DNA of 64,000 nt from Falsiroseomonas stagni DSM 19981 (lineage in GTDB: Bacteria; Pseudomonadota; Alphaproteobacteria; Acetobacterales; Acetobacteraceae), in NCBI RefSeq assembly GCF_900114315.1, contig NZ_FOSQ01000021.1, forward strand, positions 1 to 64,000. Direction: 5' to 3'. Position numbers and translations under genes: made by a program. Below the pieces are notes generated by a model. It did no database searches. It was not told where the DNA came from and saw only the letters and a program-made list of their open reading frames with translations. The first letter of the stretch is position 1; the number at the start of each line of letters is the position of its first letter. Below are positions 1 through 8,385 of the stretch, piece by piece.

Positions 1-249
1 CACCAGACCGGCGGCAAGCTCCAGGTCCCGGAGAACATCAGCCTGCTACCATTGCCGCCCTACTCGCCCGAGTTGAACCCGGTCGAGAACGTCTGGCAGT
101 TCCTGCGCCAGAACCAGCTCAGCAACCGGGTCTACGAAACCTACGACGCTATCGTCGATGCGTGCTGCGATGCCTGGAACGCCCTCATCAACGATCCAAG
201 CCGCATCACCTCCATCGCCACCCGCGACTACGCACAGGTCAACCGTTGA
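1..249 (+). CDS. IS630-family transposase, C-terminal part (5' end outside window)
   Basis: The reading frame is open from base 1, so the gene starts before the window. The residues PPYSPELNPVE at about 55-87 are the hallmark of the third acidic residue (E) of the DDE catalytic domain in IS630/Tc1-mariner transposases, followed by the usual short C-terminal tail. It would cut and join the ends of its own element in the cytoplasm. Only the last ~82 residues are visible, so activity cannot be judged. A TA dinucleotide, the usual IS630 target, lies at 259-262 just after the stop and may mark the element's right end. I did not see a convincing terminal repeat, because the left end is missing. Confidence 0.85.
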   Translation, partial: HQTGGKLQVPENISLLPLPPYSPELNPVENVWQFLRQNQLSNRVYETYDAIVDACCDAWNALINDPSRITSIATRDYAQVNR

Positions 250-262
250 GGGCGTTGGTATA

Positions 263-460
263 AGGTACTTCAGCCGGCAGGATCTGGAAAACGCTGCGGC
301 GTCGGGGGAACGGCTGCAGATCCGTGTCCTGGGCCTCGCCAGCATAGCGTCTGACGTAACGGCAGATCTCGCGAGAGCGGCGATTGATTCCGTCACGGTG
401 TTCGGCGCGCTGCAGGCCAGCGCCGAGGTCAAGGCTGCACTGGCTGATCGGATGATCTGA
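263..460 (+). pseudogene. Possible 3' remnant of a gene interrupted by the IS630 element
   Basis: An open frame of about 65 codons runs from the presumed IS edge to a TGA ending at 460. It begins RYFSRQDLENAA and ends with an Ala-rich helix-like stretch. It has no credible start codon of its own outside the transposon, and its composition resembles a real protein C-terminus. My reading is that the IS inserted into a gene whose 5' part lies beyond the window. I do not recognise the family. It could also be a chance open frame in GC-rich DNA. The stretch from 461 to about 675 shows no gene I can support. Confidence 0.3.
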
Positions 461-675
461 ATGGGTCGCCAGACATAGCCCGCGGCCCATTCACCTGGCG
501 AGGTAAGCGGTTCCCCAACCGCGCCGATGGTTTCCACAGCAGTCCGCGAAGCACCCCGGGGAAGCGTCCCAGCGCTTCCGCCTGCGATCGTTATGCCCAA
601 ACGCATTTGAGCCTCTTGATGATTCCCTCTTCATACCGGGGCCGGACTACACGCCGGCCGGTGAAAGCAGTTTTG

Positions 676-1746
676 ATGAAGATCCCTTCGGCGACGCGCC
701 TGATGGAAGCTACACGCCTCACCCGGGCGGGGAGGCTGATGGAGGCAACTGCCCTGCTGCGCAGCCATCTGCACCAAGAGGCGCCGCCATCTGTTCCAAG
801 GCATAAAGGCGCGCGAAGCCAGCATCCGACTGGGCAGATCGTCGACATCGATCCTGAAAGCGGTGCGGCCGTTGGCGGTGCCGGGCAGTCGGGGCAATTC
901 CTGTCAGGCACGCACCGCAGCGATCAGGGCAGCATCACCTTCAAGCTCTACGTGCCGCCCAAGATGCTGGGGGCCCGGCCGCCGCTGATTGTCATGCTGC
1001 ACGGCTGCACAGAATCGCCCGATGATTTCGCAGCCGGCACACGCATGAACGCCCAGGGGGAAAAGGAGGGCTGCCTGGTCGTCTATCCCTGCCAATCCTC
1101 CGCGGCGAACGCGCAGCGGTGTTGGAACTGGTTCAATCCGGCTGATCAGACACGAGGTCAGGGCGAGCCCGCACTCATCGCTGGGATCACCCGGCAGGTG
1201 ATGCGGGATCACGCGGTTGACCCGACACGGGTGTATGCGGCTGGACTTTCAGCGGGCGGTGCGGCGGCGGCCATCATGGGGGCCGTCTATCCGGAGGTTT
1301 ATGCGGCGATCGGCGTCCATTCCGGCCTTGCTTGTGGCGCTGCGCGGGATCTGCCGTCTGCCTTCGCTGCCATGCGCGGCGGGATTGCCGCGCCGCCGCC
1401 ACGCACGGAATCACGCGTTGTGCCGACGATCGTCTTTCATGCTGATCGGGACGGCACAGTTCATCCGCGAAACGGCGATCACGTAGTGGCGCAGGCCGGT
1501 GGTGATGGCAGTGCATACCGCGTGACCGTCGAACAGGGCCGTGTGCCTGGCGGCCATCGCTACAGCCGACACTGCCACGTCGATCGCGACGGCATGATTG
1601 CTCTGGAGCAGTGGACCATCCATGGCGGTGGTCACGCTTGGTCCGGAGGAAGCGAACGCGGTTCTTATACAGACCCCAAGGGGCCCGACGCCTCGCGCGA
1701 GATGCTAAGGTTCTTCCTCGCCCATCAGCATCCCGCGCCATGGTGA
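676..1746 (+). CDS. PHB-depolymerase-family esterase (alpha/beta hydrolase)
   Basis: This looks like a polyhydroxybutyrate-depolymerase/LpqC-type serine esterase. The core has the oxyanion-side motif MLHGCTESPDDF, the conserved YPCQSS and CWNWF blocks, and the nucleophile elbow GLSAGGAAA. A GGGHAWSGG block near the C-terminus carries the catalytic His. Substrates in this family are short polyesters or aryl esters. I start at ATG 676 because family members typically begin MKI followed by an amphipathic EATRLTRAGRLMEA helix, which is exactly what follows. In-frame TTG 607 and ATG 619 would add an unlikely Arg-rich extension. There is no clear signal peptide, so it may act inside the cell. The gene stands alone between the IS remnant and ctrA. 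Confidence 0.85.
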   Translation: MKIPSATRLMEATRLTRAGRLMEATALLRSHLHQEAPPSVPRHKGARSQHPTGQIVDIDPESGAAVGGAGQSGQFLSGTHRSDQGSITFKLYVPPKMLGARPPLIVMLHGCTESPDDFAAGTRMNAQGEKEGCLVVYPCQSSAANAQRCWNWFNPADQTRGQGEPALIAGITRQVMRDHAVDPTRVYAAGLSAGGAAAAIMGAVYPEVYAAIGVHSGLACGAARDLPSAFAAMRGGIAAPPPRTESRVVPTIVFHADRDGTVHPRNGDHVVAQAGGDGSAYRVTVEQGRVPGGHRYSRHCHVDRDGMIALEQWTIHGGGHAWSGGSERGSYTDPKGPDASREMLRFFLAHQHPAPW

Positions 1747-1825
1747 TGATACGCGAGACATCGGAAAGAGGCGTTGCACCAACGGGGAACCCGCGAGCGC
1801 ATGGCCGGCGCAATTCCCGGCGAGG

Positions 1826-2560
1826 TCAAGCTGCGGCCGAAGCCGGCCCATCGCGGTGATCCGGCGGGCCGGACAGCCTGATCGCACCATTGGGCTCACG
1901 CAGGACATAGCCGCGACCCCAGACGGTGCCGATCAGTTCGGCCGCACCAGCATTGGCAAGCTTCTTGCGGAGCTTGCAGATGAACACGTCGATGATCTTG
2001 ACCTCCGGCTCGTCCATCCCGCCGTAGAGGTGGTTCAGGAAGGCTTCCTTGGTCAGCACCACCCCCTTGCGCAGGGTAAGCAATTCAAGCACGGCGTATT
2101 CCTTGCCGGTGAGATGCACCGCGCGCCCATCAACCAGGACCTCACGTGAGCCGAGATTCAGAGTCAGGGGCCCGACCGACAGCGTCGGCTGGCTGAAGCC
2201 CTTGGCGCGGCGGACAATGGCCTGAATACGGGCGACGAGTTCCTGCTGGTCGAATGGCTTGGTGATATAGTCGTCAGCACCCATGCCGAAGCCGCGAACC
2301 TTGGCCTGCGGCCGGGTGAGGCCCGACAAAATCAGAACCGGTGTTTCCACCCGGGCCGCGCGGAGGCGGCGAACCACCTCATAGCCCTCCATGTCGGGCA
2401 GCATGAGGTCCAGGACCACGATATCGTAGTCATAGAGGCGCGCGAGCTCCAGCGCCTCCTCCCCCGTATCGGCCGTGTCGATGATCATGGCCGCCGCCTT
2501 GAGTGCCAAGGCAACTCCACGCGCTACGATTGTATCGTCTTCAACCAGAAGGACACGCAT
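1826..2560 (-). CDS. ctrA: CtrA-type response regulator
   Basis: OmpR-class regulator of 244 residues. The receiver has the acidic pair E7/D8/D9 and the phospho-acceptor D51 (VVLDLMLPD), the same number as in Caulobacter CtrA. The winged-helix half contains [26 protein letters not shown] and [19 protein letters not shown], which is almost the CtrA consensus. CtrA controls cell-cycle and flagellar genes, and here it is divergent from fliI/fliJ, which fits. ATG 2560 is preceded by TGGAG eight bases upstream. A longer frame to 2629 adds residues with no counterpart in the family. The protein ends in Ala-Ala-Ala, compatible with the C-terminal ClpXP degradation signal known for CtrA. It could be a second, flagellum-linked CtrA paralogue. 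Confidence 0.85.
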   Translation of the reverse strand: MRVLLVEDDTIVARGVALALKAAAMIIDTADTGEEALELARLYDYDIVVLDLMLPDMEGYEVVRRLRAARVETPVLILSGLTRPQAKVRGFGMGADDYITKPFDQQELVARIQAIVRRAKGFSQPTLSVGPLTLNLGSREVLVDGRAVHLTGKEYAVLELLTLRKGVVLTKEAFLNHLYGGMDEPEVKIIDVFICKLRKKLANAGAAELIGTVWGRGYVLREPNGAIRLSGPPDHRDGPASAAA

Positions 2561-2687
2561 GCGCCGGCTCCACACACCTGATGCGTGTAGAGATACCACC
2601 TTTACGCGACATGTGAAGAGCTGATTCATCCGAAAAATGGATCATGTTGAAAGATGGTATAAAAAACGAGAGAAAGATTGACTATTT

Positions 2688-4031
2688 ATGACACATTCCC
2701 TGGCCCAGCGATTGGCGTGCGCTGAAGCGTTAATGAGCCCAGCACCCTTAACCCAACAGCAAGGCCAGATCGTCGCGGTCGACCAGAGTGGCGTCATGCT
2801 TGGCGGGTTCAGGCCTCCGCTCGCCCTTCGGGACCGCGTGGTCGTCATGGACCGCAGCAATGATCCTGTTGTGGCGGAGATTGTCGGGACACGCGACGGT
2901 CAGGCCAGGGCGGCGATACTGGGCGATGGCGACGGCCTGGCCGAAGGCGCCGCGGCACGCACCAAGCCCTCGGACGGCCTGACAATTGGCCATGCGTGGC
3001 TGGGGCGAGTTCTTGATCCAACCGGCAAACCTCTGGACGGACGTTCCGATCCGCCGCCCTCCCTCTACCGATGCACAACCAGGCGCCAGCCACCACAGCC
3101 AGGCACGCGGCAGCGTCTTGGGTCTGCGGTGTCGCTCGGCGTGCGGGCCCTGGACTGCTTCTGCACCACCCGCGAAGGACAACGGCTTGGTCTGTTCGCT
3201 GCATCAGGTGTCGGCAAATCGACACTCCTTGCGACGCTGGCCCGGTCCGACGACTTCGACGTGACGGTTGTCGGCCTGATCGGGGAGCGGGGCCGCGAAC
3301 TCCGGGAATTTGTCGAGGACGATCTGGGACCCGCGGGGCTCGCCCGCAGCGTTGTCATCTGCGCCACCTCCGATGCCGCCGCTGCGGTCCGACGGGAGGC
3401 GGCCTACGCTGCCATGGCGGCCGCGGAACACTTCCGCGACCGTGGTCAGCGCGTGCTGCTCCTGCTCGACTCAGTCACACGATTTGCGCATGCATGCCGC
3501 GAGATCGGGCTCGCAGCGGGCGAACCGCCAGCGACGCGCGGATATCCCCCCAGCGTCTTCCGGGAGCTGCCTGCACTGCTGGAGCGCGCAGGCCCGGGCG
3601 GTCCTGAGGCTGGAAGCATCACGGCGCTGATCACCGTGCTGGTTGAGGGCGACGATCACGATGAACCCATCGCTGATTCCGTCCGCGGTATCCTCGACGG
3701 CCATGTGGTGCTGGACCGGCGTATCGCGGAAGGAGGCCGCTATCCGGCCATCGATGTCCTGCGGAGCCTGTCGCGATCAGTGCCCGGCAGCCAGACCGCC
3801 GAGCAGGCGGCTCTTGTCGTGCGAGCTCGGCGCCTTCTGTCGCTGCATGATGGTGTTGCCGATCTCGTCCGACTGGGGGCGTACCGGGCCGGAGCCGATG
3901 TGGAGACCGATCTTGCGCTGCGCGCCGCACCACGGATCAACGCCGTGCTGAGTCAGAAAAAAGGCGAGATCAGCACACTGGAAGAAGCATTTGCCGCACT
4001 AGCCCGGGCCTTGAACGATGAGCCGTCCTGA
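2688..4031 (+). CDS. fliI: Flagellar export ATPase FliI
   Basis: Cytoplasmic ATPase of the flagellar type III export apparatus, 447 residues, normal length. The Walker A loop is at about residues 170-178 (AASGVGKST, K177). Other family blocks follow: GLIGERGRELREF, the Walker B LLLLDSVTRFA, the AGEPPATRGYPPSVF segment, and ADSVRGILDGHVVLDR. FliI energises unfolding and delivery of rod, hook and filament proteins with FliH and FliJ. It overlaps the next gene by 14 bases, so the two are probably translationally coupled. The 127 bp between it and ctrA are AT-rich compared with the rest of the window and should hold both promoters. I saw no exact TTAA-N7-TTAA CtrA box there. Confidence 0.93.
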   Translation: MTHSLAQRLACAEALMSPAPLTQQQGQIVAVDQSGVMLGGFRPPLALRDRVVVMDRSNDPVVAEIVGTRDGQARAAILGDGDGLAEGAAARTKPSDGLTIGHAWLGRVLDPTGKPLDGRSDPPPSLYRCTTRRQPPQPGTRQRLGSAVSLGVRALDCFCTTREGQRLGLFAASGVGKSTLLATLARSDDFDVTVVGLIGERGRELREFVEDDLGPAGLARSVVICATSDAAAAVRREAAYAAMAAAEHFRDRGQRVLLLLDSVTRFAHACREIGLAAGEPPATRGYPPSVFRELPALLERAGPGGPEAGSITALITVLVEGDDHDEPIADSVRGILDGHVVLDRRIAEGGRYPAIDVLRSLSRSVPGSQTAEQAALVVRARRLLSLHDGVADLVRLGAYRAGADVETDLALRAAPRINAVLSQKKGEISTLEEAFAALARALNDEPS

Positions 4032-4398
4032 TCCCCTGGCGATCCTTCGCCTGGTGCGCCGTACCGAACTGGAGGCGGCAAGGCTGCAGGTCGCCGAGGC
4101 ATTCGATCGGCGGCAGAAGGCGGAACACGCCATGGCTGCAATGGCCAGCAACCTGGCGCGGGAGCGCCAATGCGCAGAGCCAAGCAGCTATGCTTCCTGG
4201 GCACCGGCCGCCCAGGCCAGGCTCGCGACCCTGACAACACATCTCAAGCGGGAAGAAACCGCCGAAGTCGCAGCGCAGCACCGCCTGGCCACGACCAAGC
4301 TTGCCGAGCAGCTGATCATGGATGAGCAGGAACGGCGCAGGAAGGCTGCGCGCCGCCAGCGACTCGCCCGAGAACAGAGGCGGCTGGACGATCGCTGA
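4018..4398 (+). CDS. fliJ: FliJ-like flagellar export chaperone/stalk protein
   Basis: This 126-residue protein is almost entirely predicted coiled coil, rich in Arg, Gln, Glu and Ala, with a basic C-terminus (RRKAARRQRLAREQRRL). FliJ proteins are poorly conserved in sequence. They are recognised by size, coiled-coil character and position after fliI, all of which hold here. FliJ sits in the FliI hexamer and links the ATPase to FlhA. The start ATG overlaps the 3' end of fliI by 14 bases. The assignment rests on context more than on sequence motifs. Confidence 0.65.
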   Translation: MSRPDPLAILRLVRRTELEAARLQVAEAFDRRQKAEHAMAAMASNLARERQCAEPSSYASWAPAAQARLATLTTHLKREETAEVAAQHRLATTKLAEQLIMDEQERRRKAARRQRLAREQRRLDDR

Positions 4399-4473
4399 CA
4401 TACTCACCACGCTGACAGGAACCCGGATCCCGTCAACGCCGGACCGGTAGCGGCCCGGCCGAGACGATGACCG

Positions 4474-4725
4474 TCAATGCACCCCGGGCTGGCGCAAGCC
4501 GATGCCGCCCGCTGGAGGCATGTGCCCTGATGGAACGATGGTTGCCTGAGAAAGCGCGATCGCCAGATCGCACAACGCCTCCAGGATGCGCACGGCGGCC
4601 CGGTACTGAGCGCTGCCGATCGGTGCCTCCGCACATACCCTCGCGGCGGCCCGGCGGGCAGCGTCCGCGGCCTGCATCGCGGCCAGCCGGGTTTCGGGGG
4701 TCATAAGGCGAGGGGTGCGAGCCAT
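4474..4725 (-). CDS. Small Ala-rich hypothetical protein
   Basis: Open frame of 83 codons starting at ATG 4725 (or TTG 4731). The product has a helical Ala/Arg-rich middle (AAMQAADAARRAAARV) followed by a hydrophobic helix (ILEALCDLAIAL). It is convergent with fliJ. I recognise no family and see no strong ribosome-binding site. It is listed because the frame has a plausible start and helix-like amino-acid usage, but it could be spurious. Confidence 0.35.
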   Translation of the reverse strand: MARTPRLMTPETRLAAMQAADAARRAAARVCAEAPIGSAQYRAAVRILEALCDLAIALSQATIVPSGHMPPAGGIGLRQPGVH

Positions 4726-5218
4726 GTCCAACGCGATAGCAGCCGTCCCGCATCAATGTGTGAACGGCGCCTATGCTGGGCGATTGACCGCCATCAGGCA
4801 GCAGGCAGGCCCCCGGCGACTGCGTCCGGTTGCGTCGCGCCGTTGGTCAACAGCCTGCCGGCAGCGTCCGCTGCGAGGCCGACACGCTGCGCATGGGACG
4901 ATTTCACTGGCACGCTGAGGGGTTCTGCACTGCAAAGCCCATCATCCGGAACGCATCCCATCCGAAATCCGGATGGCATCCACGGAGTTTAAAGGGAGGA
5001 AGCTCGTGCGACGGATGGAGGCGGTGCGCCGGGACCGAGCGCCTGTCTCCTCCTTGGCGATGCAAAGCGCCTCGTCAATATCAGGCGCAATCACGCAGTC
5101 CGACGCCCGCCCTGTGCAATCGATCCACCAAGCAAACACGCCGCGCGCGCCGCTCACCGTCAAGCAAACTGGGCATATCTTACCCGAGACAGCGAGCAGC
5201 ATTGGCGGCCTTGGAAAA
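4726..5218. other. Intergenic region with no supported gene
   Basis: About 490 bp between the small ORF and the M20 peptidase gene. Short frames on both strands (for example a minus-strand frame at 4942-5202) have no recognisable motif. A purine-rich AGGGAGGAAG at about 4994-5003 precedes a GTG on the plus strand and looks like a ribosome-binding site. The frame it opens runs antisense through the M20 gene and is probably not coding. The decayed, lower-GC texture suggests an old gene remnant or a boundary between gene blocks. Confidence 0.4.
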
Positions 5219-6391
5219 TCAGAGCCGTCCCAGCCTCAGGATCGCCCGGGCCATTGTCTGAGCGCGTGGCACCAGGCTCGCGATTTCAAGGTATTCCTCA
5301 GGCGTATGCGCCCGCCCGCCCACGGGACCGACGGCACAGAGTGTCGGTGCGCCCATGGCCGCGGTGAAGCCGCTATCGGCGCAGCCTCCGCTGAACTCAC
5401 CCTCTGGCTCGAAGCCGGTCTCCCGCGCCGCATCGCGATACAGGTCGAACAGGCGCTTCGCGTCCGGCGACTGCGTCAGGGGCAGGAACTCCCCCTTGAT
5501 GGTGAGCGTCGCGCGCGTGCCAGGGACGAAGCTTTTCGCGATGATGGCCTCGATCCTTGCCATCACCTCGTCTCGATCCGCGGGCTCCACATAGCGCAGG
5601 TCGATCTGCCCCTGCGCCCAGGGCGCCACGGTATTCACGGACTGGCCGCCGCTGACGAGGCCGACATTCAGCGTGATGCCGCGCTTGAGGTCCGTCAGCG
5701 CATGGATGGCCGTGATCTTCGCTGCCAGTTCGCCGATGGCGCTGATGCCAGCTTCGAAGTTACCCCCGGAATGCGCAGCCTTGCCCTCGATGTCGAACAC
5801 CGAAAAGACGCCGCCCTTGCGGCCCGTGACGATGCCGCCGGTGGGCCGGCCCGGTTCGGAATTGAAGACCACGCGCGCGGCCCGGGCCTCGGCCTCGATC
5901 ACCGGGCGGCCCTCCGGGCTGCCGATTTCCTCATCCCCGGTGAACAGCGCCACCAGCGGGCCCGGCGCGCCGCCGAACTTCCGGAAGGCGGCCAGGACGA
6001 ACATGTTCATCACCAACCCTGCCTTCATGTCGGCGACGCCGGGGCCATAGGCGAGGCCGCCCTCGACCCTGAAGGGCCGCCGCTCCGGCTCCCCCTTCGG
6101 AAAGACGGTGTCACGATGGCCCATCAGCACGATGTTTTGCCTGCTGTTCCCCCCGCTCAGGCCGTCGCCGCCCTCGACCGTCGCGCGGATGCAATCGCCA
6201 TGCTTCTGCTGGTGCAGCACCTCGGTCGGGATGCCCTGCGCATCCATGAAGCGCCGCACCTGCGCGCCCACGCGGTCCACGCCTTCCTTGTCGTAGCTGC
6301 CGCCATCGGTATCAACCATTTCCCGTAGTGTCGCAATCATCGCCTCCTGCTGCTGTGACAGCCAGGCGAGGATCTCGGTCTCGGACGACAT
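5219..6391 (-). CDS. M20-family metallopeptidase (glutamate-carboxypeptidase-like)
   Basis: Zinc hydrolase of the M20/ArgE/CPG2 class, 390 residues from ATG 6391. The metal and catalytic residues are visible: H92-x-D94 in MGHRDTVFP, bridging D121 in GVADMKAG, catalytic E154 and ligand E155 in TGDEEIGS, and a late His in GGRAHTPEEYLE. A dimerisation domain lies between about 190 and 300 (KAAHSGGNFEAGISA). Such enzymes split N-acyl or peptide bonds of small substrates. There is no signal peptide, so it acts in the cytoplasm. It is the last gene of a minus-strand run with a Bug receptor, an FAH-family enzyme and an amidase, which suggests a shared amide substrate. Confidence 0.88.
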   Translation of the reverse strand: MSSETEILAWLSQQQEAMIATLREMVDTDGGSYDKEGVDRVGAQVRRFMDAQGIPTEVLHQQKHGDCIRATVEGGDGLSGGNSRQNIVLMGHRDTVFPKGEPERRPFRVEGGLAYGPGVADMKAGLVMNMFVLAAFRKFGGAPGPLVALFTGDEEIGSPEGRPVIEAEARAARVVFNSEPGRPTGGIVTGRKGGVFSVFDIEGKAAHSGGNFEAGISAIGELAAKITAIHALTDLKRGITLNVGLVSGGQSVNTVAPWAQGQIDLRYVEPADRDEVMARIEAIIAKSFVPGTRATLTIKGEFLPLTQSPDAKRLFDLYRDAARETGFEPEGEFSGGCADSGFTAAMGAPTLCAVGPVGGRAHTPEEYLEIASLVPRAQTMARAILRLGRL

Positions 6392-6449
6392 GGGGGCATT
6401 CTCCGTCAGCGGGGGGCGCATTCAAGCGCCTCCCGCCGCGGAGCGGAAG

Positions 6450-7436
6450 CTACTCGACCCTGCCGATACGCTGCACGGCGCGCACCAGCCGCGCGCTGTC
6501 CTCCGCGAAGAACGCGGCGAATTCAGGCGCGTCCATGTAGCGCACCGGGGCGCCGGCGGCGGTGAAGGCCTGCACCAGTTGCGGGTCCTGCACCGCGTCC
6601 CGCATCGCCTCCCGCAGCCGCTGCATCACCGGCGCCGGTGTCGCGGCAGGCGCGAACATGCCGGCCCAGATATAGAACTCGACATCCGCGAAACCCTTCT
6701 CGATGAAGGTCGGCACCTCTGGGAAGGCGGCCACGCGCTCCCTCCCCCAGCAGCCCAGCACGCGGATGCGGCCATCCCGGGCATGCTGCGTCAGAGTCCC
6801 CGGCGCGGAGGCGAGCGCCTGGATCTGTCCGCCCAGCAACGCCGTGATCGCCGGCCCCGCCCCGGTGAAGGGCACGTGCAGCAGGCGGATATTGGCCGAG
6901 GCCGCCAGCATCTCCATCGCCACGTGGAGCGTGCCGTAGGTGCCGGAAGATCCATATGGGATGTTCCCAGGATTGGCCCGCGCCGCGGCGATGAACTCCT
7001 CCATCGTGCGCCAGGGGGCGGAAGCCGGGACCGCGAGCATGGTCGGGTCCGCGTTGACCAGCGCGACCGGCGCGAACTGGTCGGCGGTGTAGGGCGGCGC
7101 GCGGTTGAACAGGCGCTCCGCCTCCGGGATTACGGCCAGGGAGGACAGCGCCATCACCAACGTATAGCCATCCGGCGCGCTGCGGGCGACGAAGCCGTTG
7201 CCGATGGCCCCCGCCGCGCCGCCGCGGTTCTGCACCACCACGGGCTGCCGGAGGATCCTCTCCAGCGCCCCAGCCACGGGGCGGGCGGCGAGGTCGGCCT
7301 GGCCGCCCGGCGGGAAGGGCACGACCAAGTTGATGGGGCGACTTGGGTAGTCGGTGCCCTGCGCCTTCGCCAGCCCTGGGGCGGCGAAGGGGACAAGCGC
7401 GGAAGCGGCCAGCAGGCTGCGGCGATTGATCGTCAT
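6450..7436 (-). CDS. Bug/TctC-type tripartite tricarboxylate transporter receptor
   Basis: Periplasmic solute receptor of 328 residues. A Tat-like leader (NRRSLLAASALVPFAAPGLAKAQ) is followed by the family blocks YPSRPINLVVPFPPGG, NRGGAAGAIG, APDGYTL, GNIPYGSSG, LLHVPFTGAGPA, and GRIRVLGCW with FPEVPT. The Bug fold captures carboxylates and amides and can hand them to TctAB. No tctA or tctB lies nearby, so this is an orphan receptor. Its place between M20 peptidase and FAH-family genes, with 58- and 63-base gaps, suggests it binds the substrate they process. Confidence 0.92.
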   Translation of the reverse strand: MTINRRSLLAASALVPFAAPGLAKAQGTDYPSRPINLVVPFPPGGQADLAARPVAGALERILRQPVVVQNRGGAAGAIGNGFVARSAPDGYTLVMALSSLAVIPEAERLFNRAPPYTADQFAPVALVNADPTMLAVPASAPWRTMEEFIAAARANPGNIPYGSSGTYGTLHVAMEMLAASANIRLLHVPFTGAGPAITALLGGQIQALASAPGTLTQHARDGRIRVLGCWGRERVAAFPEVPTFIEKGFADVEFYIWAGMFAPAATPAPVMQRLREAMRDAVQDPQLVQAFTAAGAPVRYMDAPEFAAFFAEDSARLVRAVQRIGRVE

Positions 7437-7499
7437 TCTTGTTCCTCCCGTTGGTCAGGCGTCCCCTCCCCCGCCGATACGAGGGAGGGAGATATCCGT

Positions 7500-8369
7500 T
7501 CAGGCGACGGGGTTCTCCAGGATACCGATGCCCGGCACCTCGATCCGCACCACATCGCCGGCCTTCATGAACCTCGGTGGGTTGAAGCCGATGCCGACGC
7601 CAGCCGGCGTGCCCGTCGCGATCACGTCGCCCGGCTCCAGCGTGATGGCGGCGCTGATCGCCTCCACCAGGGTCGGGATGTCGAAGATGAGGTCGGAGAC
7701 AGGGGCGTGCTGCCGCTGGTCCCCATTCAGCCAGGTCGTGAGGACCAGCTTCGTCGGGTCCGGGCACTCATCCGCCGTCAGGATGGCCGGGCCCATGGGC
7801 GCGAAAGTGTCGAGGCCCTTGCCCAGGATCCACTGGCTGTGGCGCCTCTGCAGGTGCCGTGCCGTCACGTCATTGACGATGGTGTAGCCGAAGACGTGCT
7901 TCAGCGCGTCCGCCTTGCTGATACCGCGCCCGCCCGTGCCGATGACGACGCCGAGTTCGCCCTCGTAGTCGAGCCCCCCCGTCGGGTCCATCGCGCTGAG
8001 GATCGGCTCCCCATTCGCGATGATGCTGGTGTGCGGCTTGCTGAAGACGACGGGGAACGGGGGCACCACATCCTTGGCGCCGCCATCGAAGCCCGATCCA
8101 GCAAACTCCTTCGCGTGCTCGTGATAGTTCTTGCCCACGCAGAAGATGTTCTTGGGCGTCCGCGGGATCGGCGCCAGCAGCGTCGCGCCCGCTACGACCG
8201 GCGCCTTGGCCGCCGCGGCCTGCGCCGCCGCCACGGCCCCCGCCGCGATCAGCCCGACCATATCCGTGGGCAGACCCGCATCGACGGCAGTGATGTCGAG
8301 CACCTGGCCCGCCGCATCCAGCGCGCCCACGCGCGTGCCCCTGCCATCCTTGAACGTCACCAGCCGCAT
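7500..8369 (-). CDS. Fumarylacetoacetate hydrolase (FAH) family protein
   Basis: This 289-residue protein has the FAH C-terminal domain: the NIFCVGKNYHEHAKEF block, the metal-ligand segment GLDYEGELGVVIG, the catalytic-lid sequence GYTIVNDVTARHLQ and the closing GDVIATGTPAGVG. Members hydrolyse or decarboxylate beta-diketo acids, or act on oxaloacetate, acylpyruvates or ureidoacrylate-like substrates, using Mg2+ in the cytoplasm. ATG 8369 is chosen because family members begin MRLVTF; the long upstream extension of the frame lies outside the family fold. It sits 16 bases after the amidase stop and is likely co-transcribed with it. Confidence 0.9.
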   Translation of the reverse strand: MRLVTFKDGRGTRVGALDAAGQVLDITAVDAGLPTDMVGLIAAGAVAAAQAAAAKAPVVAGATLLAPIPRTPKNIFCVGKNYHEHAKEFAGSGFDGGAKDVVPPFPVVFSKPHTSIIANGEPILSAMDPTGGLDYEGELGVVIGTGGRGISKADALKHVFGYTIVNDVTARHLQRRHSQWILGKGLDTFAPMGPAILTADECPDPTKLVLTTWLNGDQRQHAPVSDLIFDIPTLVEAISAAITLEPGDVIATGTPAGVGIGFNPPRFMKAGDVVRIEVPGIGILENPVA

Positions 8370-8385
8370 CGCGCGGGTCTCCCGG

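Noticed and set aside
2731-2756. Two TTAA sequences near the fliI start as a CtrA box
   Set aside because: They are 14 bases apart rather than 7 and lie inside the fliI coding sequence.
4942-5202. 86-codon minus-strand frame as a small gene
   Set aside because: No motif, no ribosome-binding site, and the amino-acid order does not suggest a fold.
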